Origin: Microbacterium sp. SD291
GTDB taxonomy: Bacteria > Actinomycetota > Actinomycetes > Actinomycetales > Microbacteriaceae
Reading direction: 5' to 3'
Length of the DNA: 64,000 bases
NCBI RefSeq assembly: GCF_017355365.1
Contig: NZ_JADIJR010000005.1
Span: 62,001 to 126,000, forward strand
The notes under the pieces were generated by a model. That model was not told the DNA's origin. It worked only from the letters and a program-made list of their open reading frames with translations, and searched no databases. How positions within the stretch are numbered: position 1 is the first letter of the stretch; each line of letters begins with the position of its first letter. Positions 8,574-20,338 of this stretch are shown piece by piece. Both the position numbers and the translations under genes were made by a program.

Positions 8574-10028
8574 ATGACTACCGCAACGACCGCCCCGGCC
8601 ACCAAGCAGGTCGCCATCAACGACATCGGATCTGCTGAGGACTTCCTGGCCGCGGTCGAGAAGACCCTGAAGTTCTTCAACGACGGCGACATCATCGAAG
8701 GCACGATCGTCAAGATCGACCGCGATGAGGTTCTGCTCGACGTCGGATACAAGACCGAGGGTGTCATCCCCTCGCGCGAGCTGTCCATCAAGCACGACGT
8801 CGACCCCAATGAGGTCGTCAAGGTCGGCGACGAGGTCGAGGCTCTCGTTCTCCAGAAGGAGGACAAGGAAGGCCGTCTGATCCTCTCCAAGAAGCGTGCG
8901 CAGTACGAGCGCGCCTGGGGAGACGTCGAGAAGATCAAGGAGAACGACGGCGTCGTCACCGGTACGGTCATCGAGGTCGTCAAGGGTGGACTCATCGTCG
9001 ACATCGGCCTCCGTGGCTTCCTGCCGGCCTCGCTCATCGAGCTGCGCCGCGTCCGCGACCTCACGCCGTACCTCGGCCAGGAGATCGAGGCGAAGATCCT
9101 CGAGCTCGACAAGAACCGCAACAACGTCGTCCTGAGCCGCCGCGCGCTGCTCGAGCAGACGCAGTCGGAGTCGCGCACCACGTTCCTGAACAACCTGCAC
9201 AAGGGTCAGGTCCGCAAGGGCGTCGTCTCGTCGATCGTCAACTTCGGCGCGTTCGTCGACCTGGGCGGCGTGGACGGCCTCGTGCACGTCTCCGAGCTGT
9301 CCTGGAAGCACATCGAGCACGCCTCCGAGGTCGTCGAGGTCGGCCAGGAGGTCACCGTCGAGATCCTCGAGGTCGACCTCGACCGCGAGCGCGTCTCCCT
9401 GTCGCTGAAGGCGACGCAGGAGGACCCGTGGCAGGTCTTCGCCCGCACCCACGCCATCGGTCAGGTCACGCCGGGTAAGGTCACCAAGCTCGTTCCGTTC
9501 GGTGCGTTCGTGCGCGTCGCAGACGGCATCGAGGGCCTCGTCCACATCTCCGAGCTCTCCAGCAAGCACGTCGAGCTGGCCGAGCAGGTCGTGTCGGTCG
9601 GCGAAGAGGTCTTCGTCAAGGTCATCGACATCGACCTCGAGCGTCGCCGCATCTCGCTCTCGCTCAAGCAGGCGAACGAGTCGGTCGACCCGAACGGCAC
9701 CGAGTTCGACCCGGCTCTGTACGGCATGCTCGCCGAGTACGACGAGAACGGCGAGTACAAGTACCCGGAGGGCTTCGACGCCGAGACCGGCGCCTGGAAG
9801 GAAGGCTTCGACGCTCAGCGCGAGGCATGGGAGCAGGAGTACGCTGCGGCCCAGGCTCGCTGGGAGGCGCACAAGGCTCAGGTCACCAAGGCGGCCGAGG
9901 CTGAGGCGGAGGCTGGTGCCGACTTCGGCGGCCAGACCTTCTCCAGCGAGGCGACCGGCGCCGGCACGCTCGCCGACGACGAGGCTCTCGCGGCTCTGCG
10001 CGAGAAGCTCTCGGGCGGCAACGCGTAA
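8574..10028 (+). CDS. rpsA: 30S ribosomal protein S1
   Basis: RNA-binding ribosomal protein S1 of 484 residues. It helps bring mRNA to the 30S subunit. Four S1 (OB-fold) repeats can be read, beginning near residues 35 (GDIIEGTIVKIDRDEVLLDV), 123 (VVTGTVIEVVKGGLIVDI), 208 (VRKGVVSSIVNFGAFVDL) and 293 (VTPGKVTKLVPFGAFVRV). An acidic, lysine- and alanine-containing tail follows. The four-domain form is normal for actinobacteria, against six in E. coli. The start at ATG 8574 is preceded by AAGGA at 8558-8562. A hairpin at 10041-10085 closes the unit. Confidence 0.97.
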   Translation: MTTATTAPATKQVAINDIGSAEDFLAAVEKTLKFFNDGDIIEGTIVKIDRDEVLLDVGYKTEGVIPSRELSIKHDVDPNEVVKVGDEVEALVLQKEDKEGRLILSKKRAQYERAWGDVEKIKENDGVVTGTVIEVVKGGLIVDIGLRGFLPASLIELRRVRDLTPYLGQEIEAKILELDKNRNNVVLSRRALLEQTQSESRTTFLNNLHKGQVRKGVVSSIVNFGAFVDLGGVDGLVHVSELSWKHIEHASEVVEVGQEVTVEILEVDLDRERVSLSLKATQEDPWQVFARTHAIGQVTPGKVTKLVPFGAFVRVADGIEGLVHISELSSKHVELAEQVVSVGEEVFVKVIDIDLERRRISLSLKQANESVDPNGTEFDPALYGMLAEYDENGEYKYPEGFDAETGAWKEGFDAQREAWEQEYAAAQARWEAHKAQVTKAAEAEAEAGADFGGQTFSSEATGAGTLADDEALAALREKLSGGNA

Positions 10029-10040
10029 GCATCACGCTCT

Positions 10041-10085
10041 GAACGGGCCGTCACCTTCTCTTCGGATGAGGGTGGCGGCCCGTTC
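10041..10085 (+). terminator. Terminator after rpsA
   Basis: Inverted repeat with 15-base arms (10041-10055 and 10071-10085) and one mismatch, 12 bases past the rpsA stop. It separates rpsA from coaE. Confidence 0.75.
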
Positions 10086-10176
10086 CGCGTCTTCAGGCCA
10101 GGGCCCGCCGCAGTCGCGGCGTGCCGCGCGCGAACGCTGAAGCTGTGCTCGTCGGCCGCATGCCAGGATGGAGGCC

Positions 10177-10776
10177 ATGCCTCTCATCGCTCTCACCGGC
10201 GGCATCGCCTCCGGGAAGTCGACCATCGCCCGGCGTCTCGCCGAGCACGGCGCGATCATCGTCGATGCCGACAGGATCGTCCGCGACGTGCAGACGCCTG
10301 GTTCCGACGTGCTCAGGCGCATCAGTGTGGCGTTCGGCGATGATGTCGTCTCCGCCGACGGCTCTCTCGACCGTGCGGCGCTCGGAGCGAAGGTGTTCGG
10401 CGACCCCGCGCTGCTCACCCGGCTGAACGGCATCGTGCACCCCGCGGTGCGAGCGGAATCGCAGCGTCGTTTCGATGAGGCGCTCACCGGCGACCCGGAT
10501 GCCGTGGTCGTCTACGACGTCCCGCTCCTGGTCGAGGCGAGAGTCGACGATCCATGGGACCTCATCGTGGTCGCCCATGCCCCGGCATCCGTCCGCCTTC
10601 GCCGGCTGATGGAGCTGCGCGGCATGGACGAGCGCGCAGCCAGGGACCGCATCGACGCCCAGGTCTCGGACGAGCGGCGTCTGGCGATCGCCGACGTCGT
10701 GATCGACACCGCCGGGACCATGGAGGAGACTCTCGCGCGCACCGACGCGCTGTGGCACCGGATCCGCGAACGGTGA
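10177..10776 (+). CDS. coaE: Dephospho-CoA kinase
   Basis: Phosphorylates dephospho-CoA at the ribose 3'-hydroxyl, the last step of CoA synthesis; 199 residues. The P-loop is LTGGIASGKST near the N-terminus. Further family landmarks are DADRIVRDVQTPG, LNGIVHPAVR and VVYDVPLLVEA, with ELRGMDERAARDRIDAQ as the lid. The start is uncertain: the ATG at 10168 is only three codons upstream and both have poor spacing to GGAGG. I favour 10177 because it starts directly at the P-loop strand, and CAGGAT lies seven bases upstream. Position downstream of rpsA and near uvrB is common in actinobacteria. The MFS gene overlaps its stop. Confidence 0.94.
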   Translation: MPLIALTGGIASGKSTIARRLAEHGAIIVDADRIVRDVQTPGSDVLRRISVAFGDDVVSADGSLDRAALGAKVFGDPALLTRLNGIVHPAVRAESQRRFDEALTGDPDAVVVYDVPLLVEARVDDPWDLIVVAHAPASVRLRRLMELRGMDERAARDRIDAQVSDERRLAIADVVIDTAGTMEETLARTDALWHRIRER

Positions 10777-11984
10777 CCTTCGCCGGTCACGCACCAGGGT
10801 CGTCCGCCTACCGCCGCCTCATCGCAGGACTCTTCTTCGCGGGCATCGCCACGTTCGCGCAGCTGTACTCCTCGCAGGCGGTGCTTCCGCAGATGTCGGA
10901 CGAGCTCGCGGTGAGTCCCGCGACGGCTGCGCTCAGCGTCTCCGCGGCGACCCTCGGTCTGGCGGCTGCCGTGATCCCGTGGTCCGCGGTCGCCGACCGC
11001 ATCGGCCGGGTGCCGGCGATGGCCGTCGGCGTGCTCACCGCGACAGCCCTGGGCCTCGCGGCTCCCCTCAGCGACGGCATCGTGATGCTCCTCGCACTCC
11101 GCTTCGCGGAGGGCGTCGCGCTCGGGGCCGTACCCGCCGTCGCGCTCGCCTACCTGAGCGAGGAGGTGAGCGCCAGGCACGCAGCCACCGCGGCCGGCAG
11201 CTACATCGCGGGCACGACCGTCGGCGGGCTGCTCGGCCGCATCGTCTCGGGAATCGTGGGGGAGTGGGCGGGCTGGCGCACCGGCATGTGGTCCGTCGCG
11301 CTGATGTGCGCGGTTGCGGCGGTGGTCTTCCTCCTGCTCTCCCCGCGGGCACAGGGATTCACGCCAGGGCCGGTCACCGGCGCGCGCGGCCAGGGGATGC
11401 TCGAGCGGCTGCGCACCCCGCTGCGCTCGCCCAGGCAGCTCGCGCTGTACGCACAGGGCTTCCTGCTCATGGGCGCCTTCGTCGCGGTCTACAACTACCT
11501 CGGATTCCATCTCGTGGCGGAGCCGTTCATCCTGCCTGCCTGGGTGGTCACGCTGCTCTTCCTCGCCTACCTCGCGGGAACCCTCTCCTCGCCATGGGCC
11601 GGCGCGCTGGCGTCCGCACACGGCCGCTACCCCGTGCTCCTCGCATCGATCGCGGTGATGGCGGCCGGGGCGCTGGCGATGACGGCATCCGCCACCGCCG
11701 CCGTGCTCGCGGGACTCCTCGTGTTCACCGCCGGCTTCTTCGGCGCACACGCGGTCGCCTCCGGCTGGGTTCCGGTCGAGGCGGCTCGAGCGAGCAGGGC
11801 GCAGGCTTCGTCTCTGTACTACTTCGGCTACTACGCGGGCTCGAGCCTGTTCGGCTGGGCGCTGGGCCTCGTCTTCGGGCAGGTGGACTGGACGTGGTTC
11901 ATCGCCGTGGTCGTGGCGATGTGCGCCCTGGCCGCCGGCGCCGCGATCGTCTCGCTCCGCCACGCACCTTCCGGAAGAGCCTGA
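10773..11984 (+). CDS. MFS transporter (YnfM-like exporter)
   Basis: Major facilitator superfamily protein of 403 residues with about twelve hydrophobic segments. The loop motif WSAVADRIGRVPAM after helix 2 is the MFS signature A. Its overall pattern resembles the drug:H+ antiporter group that includes E. coli YnfM, so efflux is more likely than uptake. The substrate cannot be read. The GTG at 10773 overlaps the coaE stop as GTGA, implying coupled translation with coaE. I see no functional link between the two. Confidence 0.85.
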   Translation: MTFAGHAPGSSAYRRLIAGLFFAGIATFAQLYSSQAVLPQMSDELAVSPATAALSVSAATLGLAAAVIPWSAVADRIGRVPAMAVGVLTATALGLAAPLSDGIVMLLALRFAEGVALGAVPAVALAYLSEEVSARHAATAAGSYIAGTTVGGLLGRIVSGIVGEWAGWRTGMWSVALMCAVAAVVFLLLSPRAQGFTPGPVTGARGQGMLERLRTPLRSPRQLALYAQGFLLMGAFVAVYNYLGFHLVAEPFILPAWVVTLLFLAYLAGTLSSPWAGALASAHGRYPVLLASIAVMAAGALAMTASATAAVLAGLLVFTAGFFGAHAVASGWVPVEAARASRAQASSLYYFGYYAGSSLFGWALGLVFGQVDWTWFIAVVVAMCALAAGAAIVSLRHAPSGRA

Positions 11985-12024
11985 GCCGGCTCAGGCGATG
12001 CTGCGACTCTGTCAGAGTTGTCCC

Positions 12025-12816
12025 ATGCGTCCCGCCTACCTCGCCGCCTACGACAGCCAGCTGCGCACGGAATCGGAACTCGCGCACGCCATCCGCACGG
12101 CGGCGCACGGGCCGCTGCGATTCGCTGAGTTTCCAGGCGGACGGGGATTCGTGACATACGCGGGATTGGGCGACGCGGATGTCGCGGCGCTGGACGTGCT
12201 CGTGGACGCCGCCCTCGCGCATTTCCGGTCCGCGCCGGGGATACGCTCCGTCGAGTGGAAGACGCGCGGTCACGACCGGGTCCCAGGCCTTCATGACGCG
12301 CTTGTCGCGCACGGGTTCGTGCCGGAGGAGACGGAATCGATCATGATCGGCGAGGCAGCGCTCCTCGCCACGGACATCGCCCTGCCCGACGGTGTCGGGA
12401 TCCGCCGCGCGCGCACGGACGAGGAGGTGCTCGCGATGGAGGAGATGCAGGGGGTCGTGTTCGAGGACCCGGACTGGCGTGCCCGCGCGGAGACGACGAT
12501 GCGCCGCATCCGCGAGGACGACACCGTGGAGCTCTGGATCGCGGTGGCGGCGGGCGCCGTGGTCAGCGCCGGCCGGCTGGAGCCGGTGGCGGGGACGGAG
12601 TTCGCCGGGCTGTGGGGCGGGGCGACGCTGCCGGAATGGCGCGGCCTCGGCATCTACCGCGCCCTGACAGCCGAGCGCGCACGTTCGGCGCTGGCACGCG
12701 GCAAGCGCTACCTGCAGTCGGACTCGACCGAGTTCTCCCGGCCGATCCTCGAGAGGGCGGGGCTCGTCAAGGTCTCGACGACGACGCCCTACGTCTGGAG
12801 ACCCGCGGACGACTGA
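12025..12816 (+). CDS. GNAT family acetyltransferase
   Basis: About 263 residues; the C-terminal half (about 120-263) is a GNAT domain with acetyl-CoA-binding loop LPEWRGLGIYRALTAERAR and late pattern FSRPILERAGLVKVST. The N-terminal half (FAEFPGGRGFVTYAGLG) looks like a degenerate second GNAT fold, a tandem form common in actinobacteria. I start at ATG 12025 (MRPAYLAAYD); an upstream in-frame start at 11998 adds nine residues. CAGAGT ends six bases before 12025. Its last 28 bases overlap the convergent DUF4126-type gene. Substrate unknown. Confidence 0.8.
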   Translation: MRPAYLAAYDSQLRTESELAHAIRTAAHGPLRFAEFPGGRGFVTYAGLGDADVAALDVLVDAALAHFRSAPGIRSVEWKTRGHDRVPGLHDALVAHGFVPEETESIMIGEAALLATDIALPDGVGIRRARTDEEVLAMEEMQGVVFEDPDWRARAETTMRRIREDDTVELWIAVAAGAVVSAGRLEPVAGTEFAGLWGGATLPEWRGLGIYRALTAERARSALARGKRYLQSDSTEFSRPILERAGLVKVSTTTPYVWRPADD

Positions 12817-13409
12817 TCGGCGTCGCGCTCGCGTCGACGGCGAGAGCGACGACGGATGATCGCGATCACGGCGATCGCCAGCACGACCAGGAGCACTGCG
12901 GCGAGCACTGGCACGAGGATCGCCGCCGCCGCGAGGGCGAAGGACGCACCGTCCTCGGCGGTGCTGAGCACGGGGGCGGCGAGCCCGCCCGTCGTCGCGT
13001 TGGCGGCGACCCGCGTCGTCGCCTTGGCCACGTGCACGACGAGGGCGATCGCGATGCCGACGGCGACCGGCACCCAGGCGTTGTCCGAGAAGAACGAGGT
13101 CGGGTCGTCGACCGCGATGGTCTGGGCTCCCGACCCCGCGCCGAACGCGATCCCTCCCGCGGCGGGGCGCAGGATGCTCTGGACGACGTCGTTCACCGAG
13201 TCGAGCGCGGGGATCTTGTCCGCCACGATCTCCAGCACGAGGAGGACCCCGACGACCCACAGGGCGATGTCGCCGGAGAGCCACGACCATGCGGGAGGGA
13301 GCTCCATCGCGGGCAGGAGACGATCGGCGAGACCGAGCAGGAACAGCGGCATCCAGGCGTTCAGGCCGGCGGAGGCGGCGAGGCTGGTTCCGATGATGAA
13401 CTCGATCAC
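12789..13409 (-). CDS. DUF4126-type membrane protein
   Basis: Integral membrane protein of 206 residues with an N-terminal glycine/alanine-rich helix ([20 protein letters not shown]). A middle part reads [20 protein letters not shown], and two further hydrophobic stretches (about 110-140 and 160-190) precede a very basic C-terminus. This matches the DUF4126 family, whose function is unknown to me. The GTG at 13409 is preceded by TAAAGT ending six bases upstream, so the transcript is probably leaderless. The 3' end overlaps the convergent GNAT gene, so the two transcripts are complementary there. Confidence 0.75.
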   Translation of the reverse strand: MIEFIIGTSLAASAGLNAWMPLFLLGLADRLLPAMELPPAWSWLSGDIALWVVGVLLVLEIVADKIPALDSVNDVVQSILRPAAGGIAFGAGSGAQTIAVDDPTSFFSDNAWVPVAVGIAIALVVHVAKATTRVAANATTGGLAAPVLSTAEDGASFALAAAAILVPVLAAVLLVVLAIAVIAIIRRRSRRRRERDADQSSAGLQT

Positions 13410-13474
13410 GCCCCCACTTTAGGCGTTCTCCCGGACCATGCCCCGATGTCGGAGGGGCGGCATACGCTGGAGGT

Positions 13475-15547
13475 ATGCAACCCACGCGCAGTGTCCGCCC
13501 CTTCGAGGTCATCAGCGAGTACTCGCCCGCCGGCGACCAGCCTCAGGCGATCGCCGACCTCGCGGCGCGCATCAACGCGGGTGAGACCGACGTCGTGCTC
13601 CTCGGTGCCACCGGCACCGGAAAGTCGGCCACGACCGCCTGGCTGGTCGAGCAGGTGCAGCGGCCGACCCTCGTGCTCGCGCACAACAAGACGCTCGCGG
13701 CGCAGCTGGCGAACGAGTTCCGCGAGCTGATGCCGAACAACGCGGTCGAGTACTTCGTCTCCTACTACGACTACTACCAGCCCGAGGCGTACGTCCCCCA
13801 GACCGACACCTTCATCGAGAAGGACTCCTCGATCAACGCGGAGGTGGAGCGCCTGCGGCACTCGACCACGAACTCGCTGCTCAGCAGGCGCGATGTCGTG
13901 GTCGTCTCGACGGTCTCGTGCATCTACGGTCTCGGCGCGCCGGAGGAATACCTCAGAGCGATGGTCGCGCTGCAGGTGGGGGAGCGCTACGACCGCGACG
14001 CGCTGATCCGCCAGTTCATCGCGATGCAGTACAACCGCAACGACGTCGACTTCTCCCGCGGCAACTTCAGGGTCCGCGGCGACACGATCGAGATCATCCC
14101 GGTCTACGAGGAGCACGCGATCCGGATCGAGCTGTTCGGTGACGAGATCGAGGCGCTCTACTCGCTGCATCCGCTCACCGGCGAGGTCATCGAGAAGCTC
14201 GACGCCGTCCCGATCTTCCCCGCCTCGCACTACGTCGCGGGTGCCGACGTCATCCAGCGCTCGATCGGCACGATCGAGGCCGAGCTCGAGCAGCGCCTCG
14301 CCGAGTTCGAGCGCCAGGGGAAGCTCCTCGAGGCGCAGCGCCTGCGCATGCGCACGACGTTCGACCTCGAGATGCTGCAGCAGCTCGGGTTCTGCTCCGG
14401 CATCGAGAACTACTCGCGGCACATGGACGGGCGGGCTCCGGGCGAGCCGCCGCACACTCTCCTGGACTTCTTCCCCGACGACTTCCTCCTCGTGATCGAC
14501 GAGTCACACGTCACTGTTCCCCAGATCGGGGCGATGTACGAAGGCGACGCCTCCCGCAAGCGCACGCTCGTCGAGCACGGATTCCGGCTGCCGAGCGCCA
14601 TGGACAACCGCCCGCTGCGATGGGATGAGTTCAAGAACCGGATCGGGCAGACGGTGTACCTGTCGGCGACTCCGGGCAAGTACGAGATGGGCATCGCCGA
14701 CGGCATCGTGGAGCAGATCATCCGCCCGACCGGCCTGGTCGATCCGCAGATCGTCGTCAAGCCGTCGAAGGGCCAGATCGACGACCTGCTCGAGGAGATC
14801 CGGCTCCGCGCCGGGCGTGACGAGCGCGTGCTCGTCACGACGCTCACGAAGAAGATGGCGGAGGAGCTCACCGACTTCCTCGGCGAGCATGGCGTCCGCG
14901 TCCGGTACCTGCACTCCGATGTCGACACCCTGCGCCGTGTCGAGCTGCTCAGCGAGCTTCGGGCGGGCGTCTACGACGTGCTCGTCGGCATCAACCTCCT
15001 CCGTGAGGGACTCGACCTCCCCGAGGTCTCGCTGGTCGCGATCCTCGACGCCGACAAGGAGGGCTTCCTGCGGTCGGGCACGTCGCTGATCCAGACGATC
15101 GGCCGTGCAGCGCGAAACGTCTCGGGCGAGGTGCACATGTACGCCGACCGGGTCACGGATTCGATGGCGAAGGCGATCGAGGAGACCGACCGGCGGCGGG
15201 AGAAGCAGGTCGCCTACAACACCGAGAACGGCATCGACCCGCAGCCGCTGCGCAAGCGGATCGCCGACATCACCGAGGTGCTCGCCCGGGAGGGCGCCGA
15301 CACTGCCGACATGATGGCCGGGCGGGGGCGTGCGAACGGCAAGGGCAAATCCCCGACACCGAACCTGCGTCGCACAGGCATCGCGGCGGAGGGAGCGCAG
15401 CAGCTCGAGGCGACGATCCAGGACCTGTCCGATCAGATGCTCGCGGCAGCCGGTGAGCTCAAGTTCGAGCTCGCCGCGAGGCTCCGTGACGAGGTGCAGG
15501 ACATGAAGAAGGAATTGCGGGCCATGGAGCGTGCCGGGCACGCCTGA
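13475..15547 (+). CDS. uvrB: Excinuclease ABC subunit B
   Basis: DNA-damage-loading helicase-like subunit of nucleotide excision repair, 690 residues. Visible elements are the Walker [15 protein letters not shown], the beta-hairpin region [20 protein letters not shown], helicase motifs such as [15 protein letters not shown] and [12 protein letters not shown], and the motif VI region [21 protein letters not shown]-terminal UVR motif near residues 640-685 is the UvrC/UvrA contact. The ATG at 13475 is six bases after TACGCT (13463-13468); GGAGGT fills the gap, so the mRNA may be leaderless. uvrA and uvrC follow 6.4 kb downstream. Confidence 0.97.
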   Translation: MQPTRSVRPFEVISEYSPAGDQPQAIADLAARINAGETDVVLLGATGTGKSATTAWLVEQVQRPTLVLAHNKTLAAQLANEFRELMPNNAVEYFVSYYDYYQPEAYVPQTDTFIEKDSSINAEVERLRHSTTNSLLSRRDVVVVSTVSCIYGLGAPEEYLRAMVALQVGERYDRDALIRQFIAMQYNRNDVDFSRGNFRVRGDTIEIIPVYEEHAIRIELFGDEIEALYSLHPLTGEVIEKLDAVPIFPASHYVAGADVIQRSIGTIEAELEQRLAEFERQGKLLEAQRLRMRTTFDLEMLQQLGFCSGIENYSRHMDGRAPGEPPHTLLDFFPDDFLLVIDESHVTVPQIGAMYEGDASRKRTLVEHGFRLPSAMDNRPLRWDEFKNRIGQTVYLSATPGKYEMGIADGIVEQIIRPTGLVDPQIVVKPSKGQIDDLLEEIRLRAGRDERVLVTTLTKKMAEELTDFLGEHGVRVRYLHSDVDTLRRVELLSELRAGVYDVLVGINLLREGLDLPEVSLVAILDADKEGFLRSGTSLIQTIGRAARNVSGEVHMYADRVTDSMAKAIEETDRRREKQVAYNTENGIDPQPLRKRIADITEVLAREGADTADMMAGRGRANGKGKSPTPNLRRTGIAAEGAQQLEATIQDLSDQMLAAAGELKFELAARLRDEVQDMKKELRAMERAGHA

Positions 15548-15566
15548 GCAGATCGGAGACGACGGG

Positions 15567-15899
15567 ATGGATGCCGCAGGCGAGGAGCTCGCCGATCGGA
15601 TCAGGGCGCTTCTGAGCGTCGGGACCGAGCTCGAGGAGCGCCGCATGTTCGGCACCAGGGCGTTCCTGCTCGACGGCCGGATCCTCGTCGGAGCACGCAG
15701 GGGCGGTGTTCTCCTCGTGCGGGTCAGCGACGAGAACGGCGCGGCGCTGCTGGTGCGCCCCGGCGTGACGACGGCGGCGATGGGCGCAAAGACGATGGGC
15801 CCGAGCTGGCTCGATGTCGCTCCGTCGGCCGTCGCGGAGGACGACGACCTGATGTTCTGGCTGGACGCCGCGCGCGAGGACAACGCGGCGCTGAGCTGA
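15567..15899 (+). CDS. TfoX/Sxy N-terminal domain-like protein
   Basis: Small protein of 110 residues resembling the N-terminal domain of TfoX/Sxy: the pattern RRMFGTRAFLLDGRILVGAR with a following beta strand (GVLLVRVSDEN) and the terminal DLMFWLDAA. In gamma-proteobacteria TfoX acts in competence; in actinobacteria this isolated domain has no assigned role that I know, so I make no competence claim. The ATG at 15567 has GGAGA about eight bases upstream and lies 19 bases after uvrB, so cotranscription with uvrB is likely. Confidence 0.65.
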   Translation: MDAAGEELADRIRALLSVGTELEERRMFGTRAFLLDGRILVGARRGGVLLVRVSDENGAALLVRPGVTTAAMGAKTMGPSWLDVAPSAVAEDDDLMFWLDAAREDNAALS

Positions 15900-15945
15900 C
15901 GGGCGCTGAGCTGACCGGCGCTGTACTCGGCGGCGCTGAACTGGA

Positions 15946-16188
15946 CTAGGGGCAGTGCATCAGCGGCTTGGGGCCGGAGCGGTCGATCTCGTGCCTGGTC
16001 ATCGGCGCACCGCAGAGCGGGCAGGCTCTCTCCGCGCGCTCGGACGCGCTCGGCGGGGGAGTCTTCTCGTAGGGGCCGACGGATGCGGGGCCTGCGTACC
16101 GGATGAGGGTCTTGTTGATCCAGGCGTAGAGCCCGCCGGCTTCCCTGATCCTGGTGCGGAGTGGGGCGCGCTCGCGGGGTTCGGTCAT
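15946..16188 (-). CDS. Small zinc-ribbon-like protein
   Basis: About 80 residues of unknown function. The C-terminus holds CPLCGAPM and a terminal HCP, a possible metal-binding knuckle with a CxxC pair and one more Cys/His. The N-terminal half is basic with an aromatic segment (GGLYAWINKTLIRYAG). I choose ATG 16188 over ATG 16194 because TACACT (minus strand, 16201-16196) ends seven bases before it. That -10 lies inside the palindrome shared with the divergent ohrR-type gene, so this gene is probably controlled by that regulator. Confidence 0.6.
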   Translation of the reverse strand: MTEPRERAPLRTRIREAGGLYAWINKTLIRYAGPASVGPYEKTPPPSASERAERACPLCGAPMTRHEIDRSGPKPLMHCP

Positions 16189-16192
16189 GTTC

Positions 16193-16215
16193 ATTAGTGT
16201 ACTAATGATTAGTGT
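16193..16215. promoter_or_regulatory. Operator of the OhrR/MarR-type regulator
   Basis: Inverted repeat ATTAGT-GT-ACTAAT at 16193-16206, with a further direct copy ATTAGTGT at 16208-16215. It overlaps the predicted -10 (TACACT, minus) of the zinc-ribbon gene and the -35 region of the regulator, whose -10 TACAGT is at 16221-16226. This is the geometry of a MarR-family autorepressor controlling both divergent promoters. Confidence 0.65.
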
Positions 16216-16232
16216 CGATGTACAGTGGAGCC

Positions 16233-16682
16233 GTGACCGCATCCGATGACATGCTCAAGCTCGAGAACCAGCTCTGCTTCGCTCTCGTCACGGCAGCCCG
16301 CAACGTGGTGGCGATCTACCGGCCGATCCTGGAGCCGCTCGGGCTCACGCACCCTCAGTACCTGGTGATGCTGGCGCTCTGGGAGCGTGCGCCGCGGATG
16401 CTCAACGATCTCGCCGCCGACCTCGCCCTGGAGCCGGCGACCGCCTCGCCCCTCGTGAAGCGGCTCGAGGCGGACGGCCTCGTCACCAGACTGCGCAGCA
16501 TCGAAGACGAACGCCGCCTCGAGATCACCCTGACCGATGCGGGTCGGGCACTGCGTGCGCGGGCCCTCGACGTGCCGGTGCAGGTGATGGCGGCCGTCGG
16601 CATGGACATCGAACGGATCGCCGCGCTCCGCGACGGACTGTCGGATTTCGCGGGACGACGCCCGGCTGAACTCGCGCGCTGA
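16233..16682 (+). CDS. ohrR: MarR family regulator, OhrR type (peroxide sensing)
   Basis: Winged-helix MarR-family repressor of about 149 residues. The N-terminal motif KLENQLCFALVTAAR closely matches the reactive-cysteine segment of OhrR, the organic hydroperoxide sensor; the Cys is residue 13 if the GTG at 16233 is used. The helix-turn-helix lies around LNDLAADLALEPATASPLVKR, and the wing is RLRSIEDERRLEITLT. The start could also be ATG 16218; I favour 16233 because TACAGT ends six bases before it. The peroxidase gene ohr, usually adjacent, is absent here. Regulation by oxidised lipids or hydroperoxides is inferred from the Cys motif only. Confidence 0.82.
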   Translation: MTASDDMLKLENQLCFALVTAARNVVAIYRPILEPLGLTHPQYLVMLALWERAPRMLNDLAADLALEPATASPLVKRLEADGLVTRLRSIEDERRLEITLTDAGRALRARALDVPVQVMAAVGMDIERIAALRDGLSDFAGRRPAELAR

Positions 16683-16700
16683 GCGCTGTTCCCGGCCGGA

Positions 16701-18274
16701 TCAGGCCGTGAGCACCCCGCTGCGGGCGATCAGCTCGGAGATCCGCCCTCGGCATCCGCCGCAGCCGGTGCCGGCCCTGGTCCTCGATCCCACGCACTCG
16801 ACCGTGTCTGCCCCGTCGGCGATGGTGTCGGCGATGCGCTCGACGGTCACGCCGTTGCACCAGCACACCGTCGCCTCAGGGGCGAACGGGTCGCCGGTCA
16901 GCGTCGCGCCGGCGTCGTCGGCATCCAGCCGAAGGAGAGCGCCGCGATCGGCGGGAAGCTCCCCGCCCCGCTCGAACAGCAGCGTCAGCTCAGCGCCGGC
17001 GCGTGGCATCCCGACGGCGACGAACCCCTCCAGCACGCCCGCCCTGGTCACCATCATGGCGTAGGCGCCGCGTGCCGGGTCGAGCCATTGCGTCACCTGG
17101 CGTTCGTGCAGGCAGGTGTCGGCATGCGACTCCTCGTCCCAGGGATCGGCGTCGACCGTGCCCCCGGCCACGACGTCCACCGCCTCCGCCTTGAGCGTGA
17201 CGACGCTCGCACGGTCGACGAACGGCGTGGCCTCCTCGCCGTCGCAGAGCATCGCGGCCAGCGCATCGGCCTGACGCCAGCCGGGGCCGATGAGTCCGGC
17301 AGGGGCGCCGCCGACGTACCCGTCGTCCCTCGCCGAGCCCGGTGCCGCGACATGCGCGCAGTCGCCGATCGCGAACACGTGCGGATCCGACCAGCTGCGG
17401 AGTCGCTCGTCGACGAGGATGCCCGTCGACACCGCCAGATCCGCAGCGGCCGCCAGCTCGACCCGGGGGGATGCTCCGACCGAGAGCAGCAGCAGATCGC
17501 CGTGGACGATCTTGCCATCGGCGCAGACGAGCCCGTCGAAGCGCTGCTCGCCGTCGGGGTCGGTGCGGGTCACGATGCTCTCCGCGACCGAGTGCGGGAG
17601 CAGCTCGATGCCGGCCAGGCGGGCGGTACGCGCCAGCATCCGTCCGCCGTCGCGATCCAGGTTCCGGCCCATCGGGATGTCGCCGGTGTGCACCACGACG
17701 ATCTCGGCTCCCTGCTCGCGTGCGGCGAGCGCGACCTCGAGGCCGAGGACGCCGGCGCCGAGGACGATGATCCGCCGGTGCTGTCGCACGGCGTCCGCGA
17801 CCTGTGCGGCGTCGGTGAGATCACGCAGGGCAGTGACACCCCGCGGCAGCGGGCTCGCTCCCTCGTCGAGGCCCTCCGGTCGCTGCGCGCGGGTCAGCCG
17901 GTGGCGCCGTGCCCTCTCCATCCCGAACAGGGTGGGGATGTTGGCACGGGCTCCGGTCGCGAGGACGAGGTGGTCGTAGTCGATCCGGTCGCCTGACGAC
18001 GTCCGCACGACGCGACGGTGCCGGTCGATCGCGACGGCCGCTTCGCCGAGGCGGATGACCGCCCCTGCATCGGCGGCGGCTGTCGCGCCCGGCAGGTCGA
18101 GCCTTTCCCGCGTCGCCCTGCCGACCGCGTGCTCGGCGATGAGGACCCGGTTGTAGACGTCCTCGCGCTCCGCGCCGAGGACGGTGACGGAAGCCGCGCC
18201 GGCGCGCACCGCGGGGAGGATCCTCTCCACGAACCGGGCACCCACAGGGCCGAAGCCGATCACGACGATCCGGT

Positions 18275-18278
<4 letters not shown>
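16701..18278 (-). CDS. nasB: FAD-dependent electron-transfer subunit of assimilatory nitrate reductase
   Basis: Pyridine-nucleotide-disulfide oxidoreductase of 525 residues with FAD motif IGFGPVGARF at the N-terminus and NAD(P) motif VLGAGVLGLEVALAAREQGA near residue 175. FAD contact AIGDCAHVAAPG lies near 310. The last 60 residues hold CWCNGVT and GCGGCRGRI, a BFD-like [2Fe-2S] cysteine set as in NirB/NasB-type proteins. It probably passes NAD(P)H electrons to the molybdopterin subunit encoded just upstream, whose stop it overlaps (ATGA). No siroheme domain is present, so it is not a nitrite reductase itself. Naming within the Nas family varies. Confidence 0.82.
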
Positions 18279-20334
<2,056 letters not shown>

Positions 20335-20338
<4 letters not shown>

